Positions 47,319-55,087 of a stretch of 64,000 nt of DNA are shown here, piece by piece. Made by a program: the position numbers and the translations under genes. Origin of the DNA: an uncultured Sphingomonas sp. (GTDB lineage Bacteria > Pseudomonadota > Alphaproteobacteria > Sphingomonadales > Sphingomonadaceae); contig NZ_CALMPA010000045.1 of the NCBI RefSeq assembly GCF_937871615.1, forward strand, positions 186,001 to 250,000, written 5' to 3'. Position 1 is the stretch's first letter; each line of letters begins with the position of its first letter. The notes beneath the pieces were generated by a model. That model had not been told where the DNA came from, did not search any database, and saw only the letters and a list, made by a program, of their open reading frames with translations.

Positions 47319-47702
47319 TGACTAGGCTTTCAAAGAGGCCATCGCCTCGACCGAACATGCTTTCGCTTTCATGAATGAGCGTCGCGCGCGTCGTTGTCAT
47401 CCACTAAAATCGCGGTGAGACGAGAAGACGCGCGAGGTGTGTGAATCATGCATTAGCCACGGGTTTCGCCGGCACGGCCCCGGCGGTATGATCGCGCGGC
47501 CCCCACGTCCCCGATTGACTCCTTCGCACGCCCGTCGCAGGGGCGATCCGGGCTGCGTATTCCCGTGGCCGGTCAGGAAACAACAACCGCAATGCCAAGC
47601 GACAGTAGTCGAATGAACGCGCCATCGGAGGCGCCCGGCCGGGCCTGATCGCATCAGTCTCGCCCAACGGGTGCCGCCGATGGCGCACGAATGGGATGAG
47701 AC
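47319..47702 (+). promoter_or_regulatory. Leader and promoter region of the ABC transporter operon
   Basis: 384 bases without a recognisable gene. It must hold promoters for the divergent PAP2 gene and the ABC operon. TTGACT at 47515-47520 is a possible -35 for the latter, though no good -10 follows. The last 70 bases form the large hairpin described separately. No known riboswitch family was identified. Confidence 0.4.
47619..47686 (+). ncRNA. Structured RNA leader of the ABC transporter operon
   Basis: A nested hairpin ends 16 bases before the permease ATG. Outer stem: 10 bp (47619-47628 with 47677-47686). After one A/G mismatch comes an 8-bp stem (GGCGCCCG 47630-47637 with CGGGTGCC 47668-47675, one G-U). 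Inside is a 4-bp stem (47641-47644 with 47662-47665) topped by CTGAT-CGC-ATCAG (47645-47657). About 27 paired bases next to the start suggest a cis-acting RNA switch or attenuator. Function is inferred. Confidence 0.55.
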
Positions 47703-49451
47703 ATGGACTTCGTACCACAGACCGCACGCGGCCTGCTGAGCCTGTCGCGTCAATGGCGCGGCAATGTCGCGCCGAGTTGGGCCGACGCGATCGCCTTCCT
47801 GCTGCTCGCCGGGGTCGCCGTGCTGGTGATCCAGGGGGCGGAAGGCATGATCGCGCCGCTCGCGCGGCTTGATATCGCGCCGGTCACGCTCGATCCGGCC
47901 AATCTGCCGGGCTATGCGCTGCGCACCACATTGCGCATGTTCGCAGCACTTGGCGCCAGCCTCGTCTTCACCTTCGTCATCGCCACGCTCGCCGCCAAGA
48001 GCCGCCGGGCGGAAATGGTGATCGTCCCCGCGCTCGATATCCTGCAATCGGTGCCGATCCTCGGCTTCCTCACCTTCACCGTCACCTTCTTCATGGGGCT
48101 GTTCCCGGCGCGCCAGATCGGCGTTGAGCTGGCCGCGATCTTCGCGATCTTCACCAGCCAGGCGTGGAACATGGCGTTCAGCTTCTATCAGTCGCTCCGC
48201 TCGGTGCCGACCGATCTGGAGGAAGTGACGCGCGGCTTCGCGCTGTCGCCGTGGCGCCGCTTCATCCGGCTTGAGCTGCCCTTCGCCACCCCGGCGCTGG
48301 TGTGGAACGCGATGATGTCGATGTCGGGCGGCTGGTTCTTCGTCGTCGCATCGGAAGCGATCAGCGTCGGCGATACGCGGATCATGCTGCCGGGGATCGG
48401 ATCATATCTCGCGCTCGCGATCGACCATCAGGATTTCGGCCATGTCGGCTGGGCGGTGGCGGCGATGGCGGTGGTGATCCTGCTTTACGATCAGTTGGTG
48501 TTCCGCCCGGTGGTGGTATGGGCCGATCGCTTCCGCTTCGAGCAGACCGCGAGCGCGCACCGCCCACGTTCATGGGCTTATGATCTGTTCCGCCGCACCC
48601 GCCTGTTGCCCGTATTGTTCTCGCCAGCGATCGGGCTTAGCCGCGCGCTGCTGGCGATTGATCGCCGCCCCGCGCGGCCCGCGCGGCGGCGGGCGGAGGA
48701 ACGCTCGAGCGCCGGGCGCCGGCTGTGGCTGGCGATCGTCGTCGGCGCGGTCGGCTGGGCGGTGTGGCTGATCGCGAGCTACGTCTCGCGCAATCTCGCG
48801 CCGGGGGACGTGCTCGATGCGTTCGGCCTGGGCTTTATCACGCTGCTGCGCGTGCTGGTGCTGATCGCGCTCGCCAGCCTGATCTGGGTGCCGATCGGCG
48901 TGTGGATCGGCCTGCGCCCGCGCTGGGCGGAGCGGCTTCAGCCGGTCGCGCAATTCCTCGCCGCCTTCCCCGCCAACGTGCTGTTTCCCTTCGCGGTGAT
49001 CGCCATCGTCCGCTGGCAGCTCGATCCCGATGTGTGGCTATCGCCGCTGATGGTGCTGGGCACGCAATGGTATATCCTGTTCAACGTCATCGCCGGCGCG
49101 AGCGCGATCCCGACGGACCTGCGCGAGGCGGCCGGGATGTTCGGCGTGAGGCGCTGGCAATGGTGGCGCACGCTCGCGATCCCCGGCATCTTCCCCTATT
49201 ACGTGACGGGGGCGCTCACCGCCTCGGGTGGTTCGTGGAACGCCAGCATCGTCGCCGAGCTGGTGACCTGGGGGAATCGCAAGCTCGAAGCCGCGGGGCT
49301 CGGCTCCTATATCGCGCAGGCGACCGCCGAGGGCGATTTCCCGCGCGTGACGCTGGGCATCGCGGTGATGTCGATCTTCGTGATCGGGATCAACCGGCTG
49401 CTGTGGCGCCCGCTTTACACTTATGCCGACCGCCGGTTGCGGCTCGGCTGA
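47703..49451 (+). CDS. ABC transporter permease, two fused transmembrane units (NitT/TauT-like)
   Basis: 582 residues. Two BPD_transp_1 permease units of the nitrate/sulfonate/taurine type are fused, one at about 65-270 and one at about 375-575. The coupling-helix (EAA-type) loops are VPTDLEEVTRGFALSPWRRF in the first and IPTDLREAAGMFGVRRWQWW in the second. A poorly conserved basic linker (about 280-345) joins them. The ATPase gene follows 30 bp later. No binding-protein gene is nearby, so the transporter either uses one encoded elsewhere or works without it. Substrate unknown: an anion such as sulfonate, nitrate or bicarbonate is the family expectation. A large RNA hairpin precedes the ATG. 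Confidence 0.9.
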   Translation: MDFVPQTARGLLSLSRQWRGNVAPSWADAIAFLLLAGVAVLVIQGAEGMIAPLARLDIAPVTLDPANLPGYALRTTLRMFAALGASLVFTFVIATLAAKSRRAEMVIVPALDILQSVPILGFLTFTVTFFMGLFPARQIGVELAAIFAIFTSQAWNMAFSFYQSLRSVPTDLEEVTRGFALSPWRRFIRLELPFATPALVWNAMMSMSGGWFFVVASEAISVGDTRIMLPGIGSYLALAIDHQDFGHVGWAVAAMAVVILLYDQLVFRPVVVWADRFRFEQTASAHRPRSWAYDLFRRTRLLPVLFSPAIGLSRALLAIDRRPARPARRRAEERSSAGRRLWLAIVVGAVGWAVWLIASYVSRNLAPGDVLDAFGLGFITLLRVLVLIALASLIWVPIGVWIGLRPRWAERLQPVAQFLAAFPANVLFPFAVIAIVRWQLDPDVWLSPLMVLGTQWYILFNVIAGASAIPTDLREAAGMFGVRRWQWWRTLAIPGIFPYYVTGALTASGGSWNASIVAELVTWGNRKLEAAGLGSYIAQATAEGDFPRVTLGIAVMSIFVIGINRLLWRPLYTYADRRLRLG

Positions 49452-49481
49452 TTTGCTGAATCACCGACAGGAGACGCCCAT

Positions 49482-50795
49482 ATGGCTACCCTCGCCCGCC
49501 TCCCCGCCACCAGCCCGGTCGTCACGGTCAGCGGCGTGCGCCATCATTACGGCAAGGGCGCGAGCGACCTGCTGGTGCTCGAGAATGTCGATCTGACGCT
49601 CAACGAAGGCGAGGTCGTCGGGCTGCTCGGGCGCTCCGGCTCGGGCAAGTCGACGCTGCTGCGCTCGATCGCCGGGCTGATCGCGCCAAGCGAAGGCGAA
49701 ATCCGTTTCGTGCCGCGCGAAGACGGCAGCGAGCCAAGCGTCAGCATGGTGTTTCAGACCTTCGCGCTGTTCCCCTGGCTCACCGTGCTCCAGAATGTCG
49801 AGCTTGGGCTGGAGGCGCAGCGCGTGCCCGCCGAGGAACGCCGCACCCGCGCGCTGGCCGCGATCGACCTGATCGGCCTCGACGGGTTCGAAAATGCTTT
49901 CCCCAAGGAGCTTTCGGGCGGGATGCGCCAGCGCGTCGGCCTTGCGCGCGCGATCGTCGTCAATCCCTCACTGCTGCTGATGGACGAGCCATTCTCCGCG
50001 CTGGACGTGCTGACGGCGGAGACGTTGCGCACCGATCTGCTCGATCTGTGGTCCGAAGGGCGGATGCCGATCAAGTCGATCCTGATCGTCACGCATAATA
50101 TCGAGGAGGCGGTGCTGATGTGCGATCGCATCCTCGTCTTCGCCTCCAATCCGGGGCGCATCGCCGCCGAGATCAGGGTCGATCTGCCGCAGCCGCGCGA
50201 TCGGCTCGATCCGGCCTTCCGCGCGCTGGTGGAGGATATCTATGCCCGCATGACCGCGCGGGCGGCGGCGCAGCCCGCGCGCGACGGGCTGTTCCCCGGC
50301 ACCGGCATCTCGATGGTCCTGCCGGTCGTTTCCACCAACGCGCTCGCCGGGCTGGTCGAGGAGGTGGACGCCGCCCCCTTCGATGGCCGCGCGGCGATGG
50401 CGGACCTTGCCGATCAGTTGCAGCTTGAGATCGACGATCTGTTCCCCATGGCCGAAACGCTGCAATTGATGCGCTTCGCCGATCTGTCCGGGGGCGATCT
50501 GCTGCTCACCCCCGCCGCGCGCCGCTATGCGCAGGCCGATACCGACGGGCGCAAGGCGATCTTCGCCCAGGCGCTCGTCCAGCATGTGCCGCTTGCCCAG
50601 CATATCCGCCGCATCCTCGACGAGCGGCCGAGCCACACCGCCCCAGCGCGTCGCTTCCGCGATGAGCTGGAGGATCACATGTCCCCCGATTATGCCGATG
50701 AGACTCTGCGCTCGGTGACGCATTGGTGCCGCTATGCCGAATTGTTCGCTTATGATGAGGATGCGGACGAATTCAGCCTCGACAATCCCGCCTGA
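49482..50795 (+). CDS. ABC transporter ATP-binding protein with C-terminal AAA-associated domain
   Basis: 437 residues. The ATPase domain (about 12-260) has Walker A GRSGSGKST (50-58), signature ELSGGMRQRVGLARA, Walker B LLLMDEPFSAL and H-loop VTHNIEEAV, typical of NitT/TauT importers. The extra about 150-residue C-terminal domain (FDGRAAMADLADQLQLEIDD onward) matches the AAA-associated domain found only in this transporter subgroup; it looks helical and may be regulatory. ACAGGAG precedes the ATG. It should pair with the fused permease. No substrate can be named from sequence. Confidence 0.92.
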   Translation: MATLARLPATSPVVTVSGVRHHYGKGASDLLVLENVDLTLNEGEVVGLLGRSGSGKSTLLRSIAGLIAPSEGEIRFVPREDGSEPSVSMVFQTFALFPWLTVLQNVELGLEAQRVPAEERRTRALAAIDLIGLDGFENAFPKELSGGMRQRVGLARAIVVNPSLLLMDEPFSALDVLTAETLRTDLLDLWSEGRMPIKSILIVTHNIEEAVLMCDRILVFASNPGRIAAEIRVDLPQPRDRLDPAFRALVEDIYARMTARAAAQPARDGLFPGTGISMVLPVVSTNALAGLVEEVDAAPFDGRAAMADLADQLQLEIDDLFPMAETLQLMRFADLSGGDLLLTPAARRYAQADTDGRKAIFAQALVQHVPLAQHIRRILDERPSHTAPARRFRDELEDHMSPDYADETLRSVTHWCRYAELFAYDEDADEFSLDNPA

Positions 50796-51192
50796 GCCCA
50801 CGCGGATCAGCGCCCGCAAGCCTGTTCGCGATGGCACGATGCGAAATCGCGGCGCGCCGATCGAACAAAACGCGAATATCCGCTCGCTTCGCCTATATCG
50901 CGCCCAGTCAAGCCATTCCACCACTAGGGATGGTGTTACCCACAGAATATTTCTGGTGATCGGGCAATTTAGGCGTTGGAGCCGGAGGCCGCTCGGGTTA
51001 AGCTCCGATTAGCGGTCGGGGGAGCGTATTCGCCCCTTCGTATCACGCTGGGGCAAGTCATTCGGAAAGGCGAAAAAGGTGCATGTACCCCGCATCTCGG
51101 CAGCATCGCCCGCGCTCGATCCGATGCACCCTCGCGCGATCGCTGTCCTCGCCACGGGCGGGAACATCCGCCCGCCACGGGCGCGCGGCGGA
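50796..51192. other. Intergenic region after the ABC operon
   Basis: No convincing gene in 397 bases. A 7-bp hairpin CGGGCGG-6-CCGCCCG (51155-51174) lies just past the stop of the minus-strand DUF2171 gene and may end its transcript. AT-rich bases near 50940-50970 have no recognised motif. Open frames on the plus strand here have atypical composition and overlap DUF2171. Confidence 0.4.
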
Positions 51193-51420
51193 TCAGTCAT
51201 ATTCCTCGAACAGTTCGCGCGTGTTCTGCGCCGTGGCGGCGAGGCACACCGTGTCGCCACGCACCGCAATCACCAGGCCAACCGCCAGATAGCGATGATC
51301 CGCGCCGTCGGGCGGGATCAGGCGGATCCGCGCGCCATCCATCCCGTCGACCGTGCCGATATGGATGCCGTCGGCGGCAACGATCCGCATCGCCGGCCTG
51401 ATATTATTGAGGTCGTGCAT
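51193..51420 (-). CDS. DUF2171 domain protein
   Basis: 75 residues from ATG 51420, preceded by GCGGGGGAA. The sequence follows the DUF2171 pattern: MHDLNNIRPAMRIVAADGIH, then GTVDGMDGARIRL and YLAVGLVIAVRGDTVCLA. It resembles a small beta-barrel (PRC-like) fold. Such proteins are short, soluble, often in multiple copies in sphingomonads and of unknown function. It is divergent from the methyltransferase gene (106-bp gap). Much longer in-frame extension upstream would cover the methyltransferase start and is rejected. Confidence 0.8.
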   Translation of the reverse strand: MHDLNNIRPAMRIVAADGIHIGTVDGMDGARIRLIPPDGADHRYLAVGLVIAVRGDTVCLAATAQNTRELFEEYD

Positions 51421-51526
51421 CAATTCCCCCGCGCAGATCCGCTCGGGGGATTCAACGCGCGCAGCGGCAAAGCGCCGCATCCTCGCGCAGATATTTATCG
51501 CAGCCATCATCCGAAAGGCACCACGC

Positions 51527-52153
51527 ATGAAGGTTGACGGCAATCGCTTCCGGATGAAGCGTTTCGCGCGCTTTCTTTCGCTGCTCGATAAATTGCCCGC
51601 GAAGGACGGCCCTACGCGTATCCTCGATATCGGCGGCACCAGGGAATATTGGCAGGCGCTCCGCCCGCTATGGGAGGGGCGCAAAGTAGACATCACGATC
51701 GTCAACCTCGATCAGCCAGCCGAGGACGATGATATCTATCATCTGCGTTCGGATAATGCGTGCGCGCTCCAATATCCCGATATGGCGTTCGATGTGGTTC
51801 ATTCGAACAGCGTGATCGAACATGTCGGGCGCTGGCCGGAAATGGCGGCGATGGCGCGCGAAGTGCGTCGGCTCGCCCCGCATTATTACCTTCAGACGCC
51901 CAATTTCTGGTTCCCGGTGGAGCCGCATTATCGCTCGGTGATGTTTCACTGGCTGCCGGAATCCTATCGCGCCGCGCGGCTGGTGAACCGGCGCCGGGGC
52001 TTCCGCATCGCATCCGATTATGACGAGGCGATGCGCAACATCCAGTCGGTGGCGCTGCTCACCGCGCGCCAGATGGGGGCGCTGTTCCCCGATGCGCGGA
52101 TCGAGCGCGAGCGCATCGGCCCGCTCACCAAATCGTTGATCGCGATCCGATGA
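51527..52153 (+). CDS. Class I SAM-dependent methyltransferase
   Basis: 208 residues from ATG 51527, preceded by AAAGG. The SAM-binding motif I is RILDIGGTREYW, the acidic post-I residue lies in ITIVNLDQPAED, and motif IV is FDVVHSNSVIEHVGRW, typical of small-molecule or glycan methyltransferases (Methyltransf_11). Substrate is unknown. It is the first gene of a unit that continues, by overlapping codons, into a small membrane protein, a 25-residue protein and nrdB, an unusual context for a methyltransferase. Confidence 0.88.
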   Translation: MKVDGNRFRMKRFARFLSLLDKLPAKDGPTRILDIGGTREYWQALRPLWEGRKVDITIVNLDQPAEDDDIYHLRSDNACALQYPDMAFDVVHSNSVIEHVGRWPEMAAMAREVRRLAPHYYLQTPNFWFPVEPHYRSVMFHWLPESYRAARLVNRRRGFRIASDYDEAMRNIQSVALLTARQMGALFPDARIERERIGPLTKSLIAIR

Positions 52154-52347
52154 CGCTGCCGGTCGCCATCATGTATCTTGTCGCGGCGCTGCTGGCGCTG
52201 GTCGGCGCGGGCCTGCTGCTCGCGCTCACGCGGCCGAGTGGCCCGGCGAAGGTCTATGTCTTCCGCATGGCCGGGATCATGGCGTTGGCTGCGAGCGCGG
52301 TGCTCGCGATGAGCGCCACCGCGATGTGGCGCGGGGGGCTGGAGTGA
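52150..52347 (+). CDS. Small two-helix membrane protein
   Basis: 65 residues with two predicted membrane helices (AIMYLVAALLALVGAGLLLAL and MAGIMALAASAVLAMSATAM) joined by a short basic loop (TRPSGPAKVYVFR). I recognise no family. The ATG overlaps the methyltransferase stop (ATGA), and its own stop shares one base with the next start (TGATG). The tight coupling argues for a real gene. Confidence 0.72.
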   Translation: MTLPVAIMYLVAALLALVGAGLLLALTRPSGPAKVYVFRMAGIMALAASAVLAMSATAMWRGGLE

Positions 52348-52424
52348 TGAGCGGCTTCGTCCCTGGCACCGCGGCTATTATCGGCCTTTCCGCCTTCTTT
52401 CTTATTCAGTTTCTTCCGGAGTAA
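52347..52424 (+). CDS. Micro-protein of 25 residues coupled to nrdB
   Basis: ATG 52347 to TAA 52424, encoding 25 residues: MSGFVPGTAAIIGLSAFFL followed by IQFLPE. It is one short hydrophobic helix with an acidic end, as in many small membrane proteins that bind larger complexes. The start shares a base with the upstream stop (TGATG), and its stop lies five bases before the nrdB ATG, so the nrdB ribosome-binding site (CGGAG) is inside its last codons. This supports translation and coupling, but no homologue is known to me. Confidence 0.5.
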   Translation: MSGFVPGTAAIIGLSAFFLIQFLPE

Positions 52425-52429
52425 AATCC

Positions 52430-53494
52430 ATGCCCCTCCTCCAAGCATCCAAACAGTACAAGCCATTCGAATATCCATGGGCGTTCGAATATTGGAAGCG
52501 TCAGCAGCAGCTTCACTGGCTGCCAGAAGAAGTGCCGCTGGGCGAGGATTGTCGCGATTGGGCGCAGAAGCTTACCGATCATGAGCGCAATTTGCTCACC
52601 CAGATCTTCCGCTTCTTCACGCAGGCGGACGTGGAAGTGCAGGATTGCTATCACGAGAAATACGGCCGCGTATTCAAGCCGACCGAGATCAAGATGATGC
52701 TGACCGCGTTCAGCAACATGGAAACGGTGCATATCGCCGCTTATTCGCACCTGCTCGACACGATCGGGATGCCCGAAAGCGAATATGGCGCCTTCCTCGA
52801 ATATGCCGAGCTGAAGGACAAGCACGATTATCTCCAGAAGTTCGGCGTCGATAACGATGAGGATATCGCGCGCACGCTGGCGATGTTCGGCGGCTTTACG
52901 GAGGGCGTGCAGCTTTTCGCCAGCTTCGCGATGCTGATGAACTTCCCGCGCTTCAACAAGATGAAGGGCATGGGGCAGATCGTCTCCTGGTCGGTGCGCG
53001 ACGAGAGCCTGCATTGCGAGGGGATCATCAAGCTGTTCCACACCTTCGTGAAGGAACGCGGCTGCCTCACCAAGGCGGTGAAGGACGATATCGCCGATCA
53101 ATGCCAGACGACGATCCGGCTGGAGGACAATTTCATCGACCTCGCGTTCGAGATGGGGCCGGTCAACGGCATGGCGCCGAAGGATATCAAGCGTTACATC
53201 CGCTATATCGCCGACTGGCGGCTCGGGCAGCTCGGGCTGAAGCCGATCTACATGATCGACGAGCATCCGATCCCCTGGCTCACCCCGCTGCTCAACGGCG
53301 TGGAGCACGCCAATTTCTTCGAAACCCGCGCGACCGAATATTCCAAGGCGGCAACGCGCGGCCAATGGTCCGATGTGTGGGATTCGTTCGACAAGCGCCA
53401 GAAGGCGAAGACCGGCATCGCCGCGAACGAGGATAGTGGCGACGGCCATGGCGAGGGCGACATGTTCTCGGCAGCCGGCGTCGCGGCGGAATAA
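52430..53494 (+). CDS. nrdB: Class I ribonucleotide reductase, beta subunit
   Basis: 354 residues, all-helical ferritin-like fold. Iron ligands are visible as Asp67, Glu98 and His101 (NMETVH), Glu158, Glu192 and His195 (RDESLH). The radical tyrosine is Tyr105 in AAYSHLLD. No ATP-cone is present at the N-terminus, so neither subunit of this enzyme has one. The C-terminus (GDMFSAAGVAAE) should contact NrdA. It reduces ribonucleotides with NrdA, encoded 6 kb upstream. CGGAG precedes the ATG at the end of the 25-residue gene. A stable hairpin follows the stop. Confidence 0.95.
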   Translation: MPLLQASKQYKPFEYPWAFEYWKRQQQLHWLPEEVPLGEDCRDWAQKLTDHERNLLTQIFRFFTQADVEVQDCYHEKYGRVFKPTEIKMMLTAFSNMETVHIAAYSHLLDTIGMPESEYGAFLEYAELKDKHDYLQKFGVDNDEDIARTLAMFGGFTEGVQLFASFAMLMNFPRFNKMKGMGQIVSWSVRDESLHCEGIIKLFHTFVKERGCLTKAVKDDIADQCQTTIRLEDNFIDLAFEMGPVNGMAPKDIKRYIRYIADWRLGQLGLKPIYMIDEHPIPWLTPLLNGVEHANFFETRATEYSKAATRGQWSDVWDSFDKRQKAKTGIAANEDSGDGHGEGDMFSAAGVAAE

Positions 53495-53505
53495 GCGCAT
53501 CACGC

Positions 53506-53537
53506 GGTGGGCCGGCAAGTTCCGGCGCCGGCCCACC
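53506..53537 (+). terminator. Hairpin terminator after nrdB
   Basis: An 11-bp perfect stem (GGTGGGCCGGC 53506-53516, GCCGGCCCACC 53527-53537) with a 10-nt loop begins 11 bp after the nrdB stop. No T-run follows, so it may act with Rho or as an RNA-stabilising end. Confidence 0.6.
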
Positions 53538-53611
53538 CGCCGATCTGGTCAGCCCGGCATCAACCAGCGCGATCCACCGCGCCTTAACCAATATGGGGGC
53601 AGGGTGCGGGA

Positions 53612-53821
53612 ATGCTGCCGTCGCCGCGCATTTTCCGGAGCCGCTGGTTCGCCCTGTTATGGGCGGGCGGCATCATCTGGTTCGCGATCGACGTAGCCGG
53701 CTCGGCCCAGCCGGACGCCCCCGCCAACAATATGGCGGCGCCCGCCCCCGCGACTGACGCGGTTGGTATGCCAGTCGATCAGCGCGATCTCGCGACGCTC
53801 GCGAACGTGATGGGGCGCTAG
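53612..53821 (+). CDS. Small membrane or secreted protein of unknown function
   Basis: 69 residues. One hydrophobic helix (WFALLWAGGIIWFAIDVA) after a basic start, then an Ala/Pro-rich spacer (DAPANNMAAPAPATDA) and QRDLATLANVM. This fits a signal-anchored small protein. The upstream GGGGCAGG may be the ribosome-binding site. No family recognised; it could be spurious, but coding bias agrees with a gene. Confidence 0.5.
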   Translation: MLPSPRIFRSRWFALLWAGGIIWFAIDVAGSAQPDAPANNMAAPAPATDAVGMPVDQRDLATLANVMGR

Positions 53822-54338
53822 CGCGGCCTCACTTCCACCGCCTTCCAGATCGCACCGAACGAAAGAAGGGGCGGGAACGTCGCCGCCCCGCCCCTCCCGC
53901 CATGCCCGCGCGAATACGCTACGCGCGCGGAACTCGTCATGACGGTACAATTTCGTTTCCCCGGCATCGACCAAACGGTCGCACCGTTTCGATACGCCGG
54001 GATAGGACCAACGCACTGGCCCCGGAATTGTTGCAGTGCAAGATAAAAGACGATTCGGTTTCGTGTGCGTTGGCCGGATTTCGCCACCCATTCTGTCGCG
54101 CTGAAAAAGAACGCCGCATTGCCCGCCGCGCCGCATGTCCCTCCCCGCTGCCGGACCGTCGAAGCGGTTTCGATCCGACTGGATCGGATCGCCGCTCAAT
54201 CCTCCTTCTCCGAGCCAGCAGGTGGCTTACCCGTCCTGAAATTACTCCAATGGCCGGCGGTTGCGCACCGCCCGGAAACGGGCATAACAACTGTTATGGA
54301 TCGGGCGCACAAAGCCCGGCGCGGAGAGGAAATCAGCG
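53822..54338. promoter_or_regulatory. Intergenic region before the SDR gene with two palindromic features
   Basis: 517 bases without a recognised gene. A long hairpin spans 53960-54001: CCCGGC/GCCGGG, ATCG/CGAT and AAACGGT-CGC-ACCGTTT, separated by small bulges, 17 pairs in all. Nearer the SDR gene, a perfect 7-bp inverted repeat CATAACA-AC-TGTTATG (54283-54298) lies 40 bp before its ATG and looks like an operator. Nothing else was identified. Confidence 0.5.
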
Positions 54339-55079
54339 ATGCCCCACCCCTTGTTCGATCTTTCCGGCAAGGTTGCGCTCATCACCGGCGGTTCGCGCGG
54401 GCTGGGGCGTGAAATCGCGCTGGCCTTCGCCGATGCCGGCGCGGACGTGATCGTCTCCAGCCGCAAGGCCGATGCGTGCGAATCGGTGGTCGCCGAAATC
54501 AGGGCGAAGGGCCGCCGCGCGCTGGCGCTGCCCGCCCACGCCGCGAAATGGGATGAGATGGATCGGCTGGCGGCGGCGGCGTGGGATGCGTTCGGGCGCC
54601 TCGATCTGCTCGTCGCCAATGCCGGGATGGGGCCGCTGGTGCCCAGCCATGAGGTGTCGGAATCGCTGTTCGACAGCGTCGTCGGGCTCAATTTCAAGGG
54701 GCCATTCCGCCTGATCGCCAATATCGCGCAGCGCATGGCGGAGAGCGAGGGCGGCGCGATCCTCGCCACCTCGTCGATCGCGTCGCTGCGGCCCACGCCG
54801 CAGGTCGTCCCCTATGCCGCCGCCAAGGCAGCGCTCAACGCGATGGTGGCAAGCATGGCGCACGAATATGGGCCGAAGGTGCGCATCAACGCGATCGCCG
54901 CCGGGCCGTTCCTGACCGATATCTCCAAAGCATGGAGCAAGGAGGCGCGCGAGCATTCCGACAATGCGCTGGGGCGCCCCGGCAGGCCGGCGGAGATCGT
55001 CTCCACCGCGCTCTATCTGGCGAGCCCCGCCTCCAGCTTCGTCACCGGCGCGGTGATCCGCTGCGACGGGGGATGCTGA
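54339..55079 (+). CDS. Short-chain dehydrogenase/reductase
   Basis: 246 residues, classical SDR. The cofactor motif is TGGSRGLG, followed by LLVANAGMGPL, the catalytic Ser in ATSSIAS, and YAAAK. SSFVTGAVIRCDGG closes the fold. Arg after the second strand (VSSRKADACE) suggests NADP(H). The family reduces or oxidises alcohols and ketones in many pathways (fatty acids, sugars, aromatics), so a precise role cannot be given. GAGGAAA precedes the ATG. It is apparently a single-gene unit with its own regulatory region, converging on cysQ nine bases later. Confidence 0.92.
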   Translation: MPHPLFDLSGKVALITGGSRGLGREIALAFADAGADVIVSSRKADACESVVAEIRAKGRRALALPAHAAKWDEMDRLAAAAWDAFGRLDLLVANAGMGPLVPSHEVSESLFDSVVGLNFKGPFRLIANIAQRMAESEGGAILATSSIASLRPTPQVVPYAAAKAALNAMVASMAHEYGPKVRINAIAAGPFLTDISKAWSKEAREHSDNALGRPGRPAEIVSTALYLASPASSFVTGAVIRCDGGC

Positions 55080-55087
55080 TCGCGCGT

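Noticed and set aside
47437-47702. Guanidine (ykkC), SAM or manganese riboswitch before the ABC transporter
   Set aside because: The conserved sequence blocks of these families are absent; only the hairpin fold is clear, so it is listed as an unassigned structure.
50976-51401. Plus-strand open frame of 141 codons
   Set aside because: Overlaps the DUF2171 gene on the other strand and ends in an Arg/Ser/Pro-rich stretch typical of a non-coding frame.
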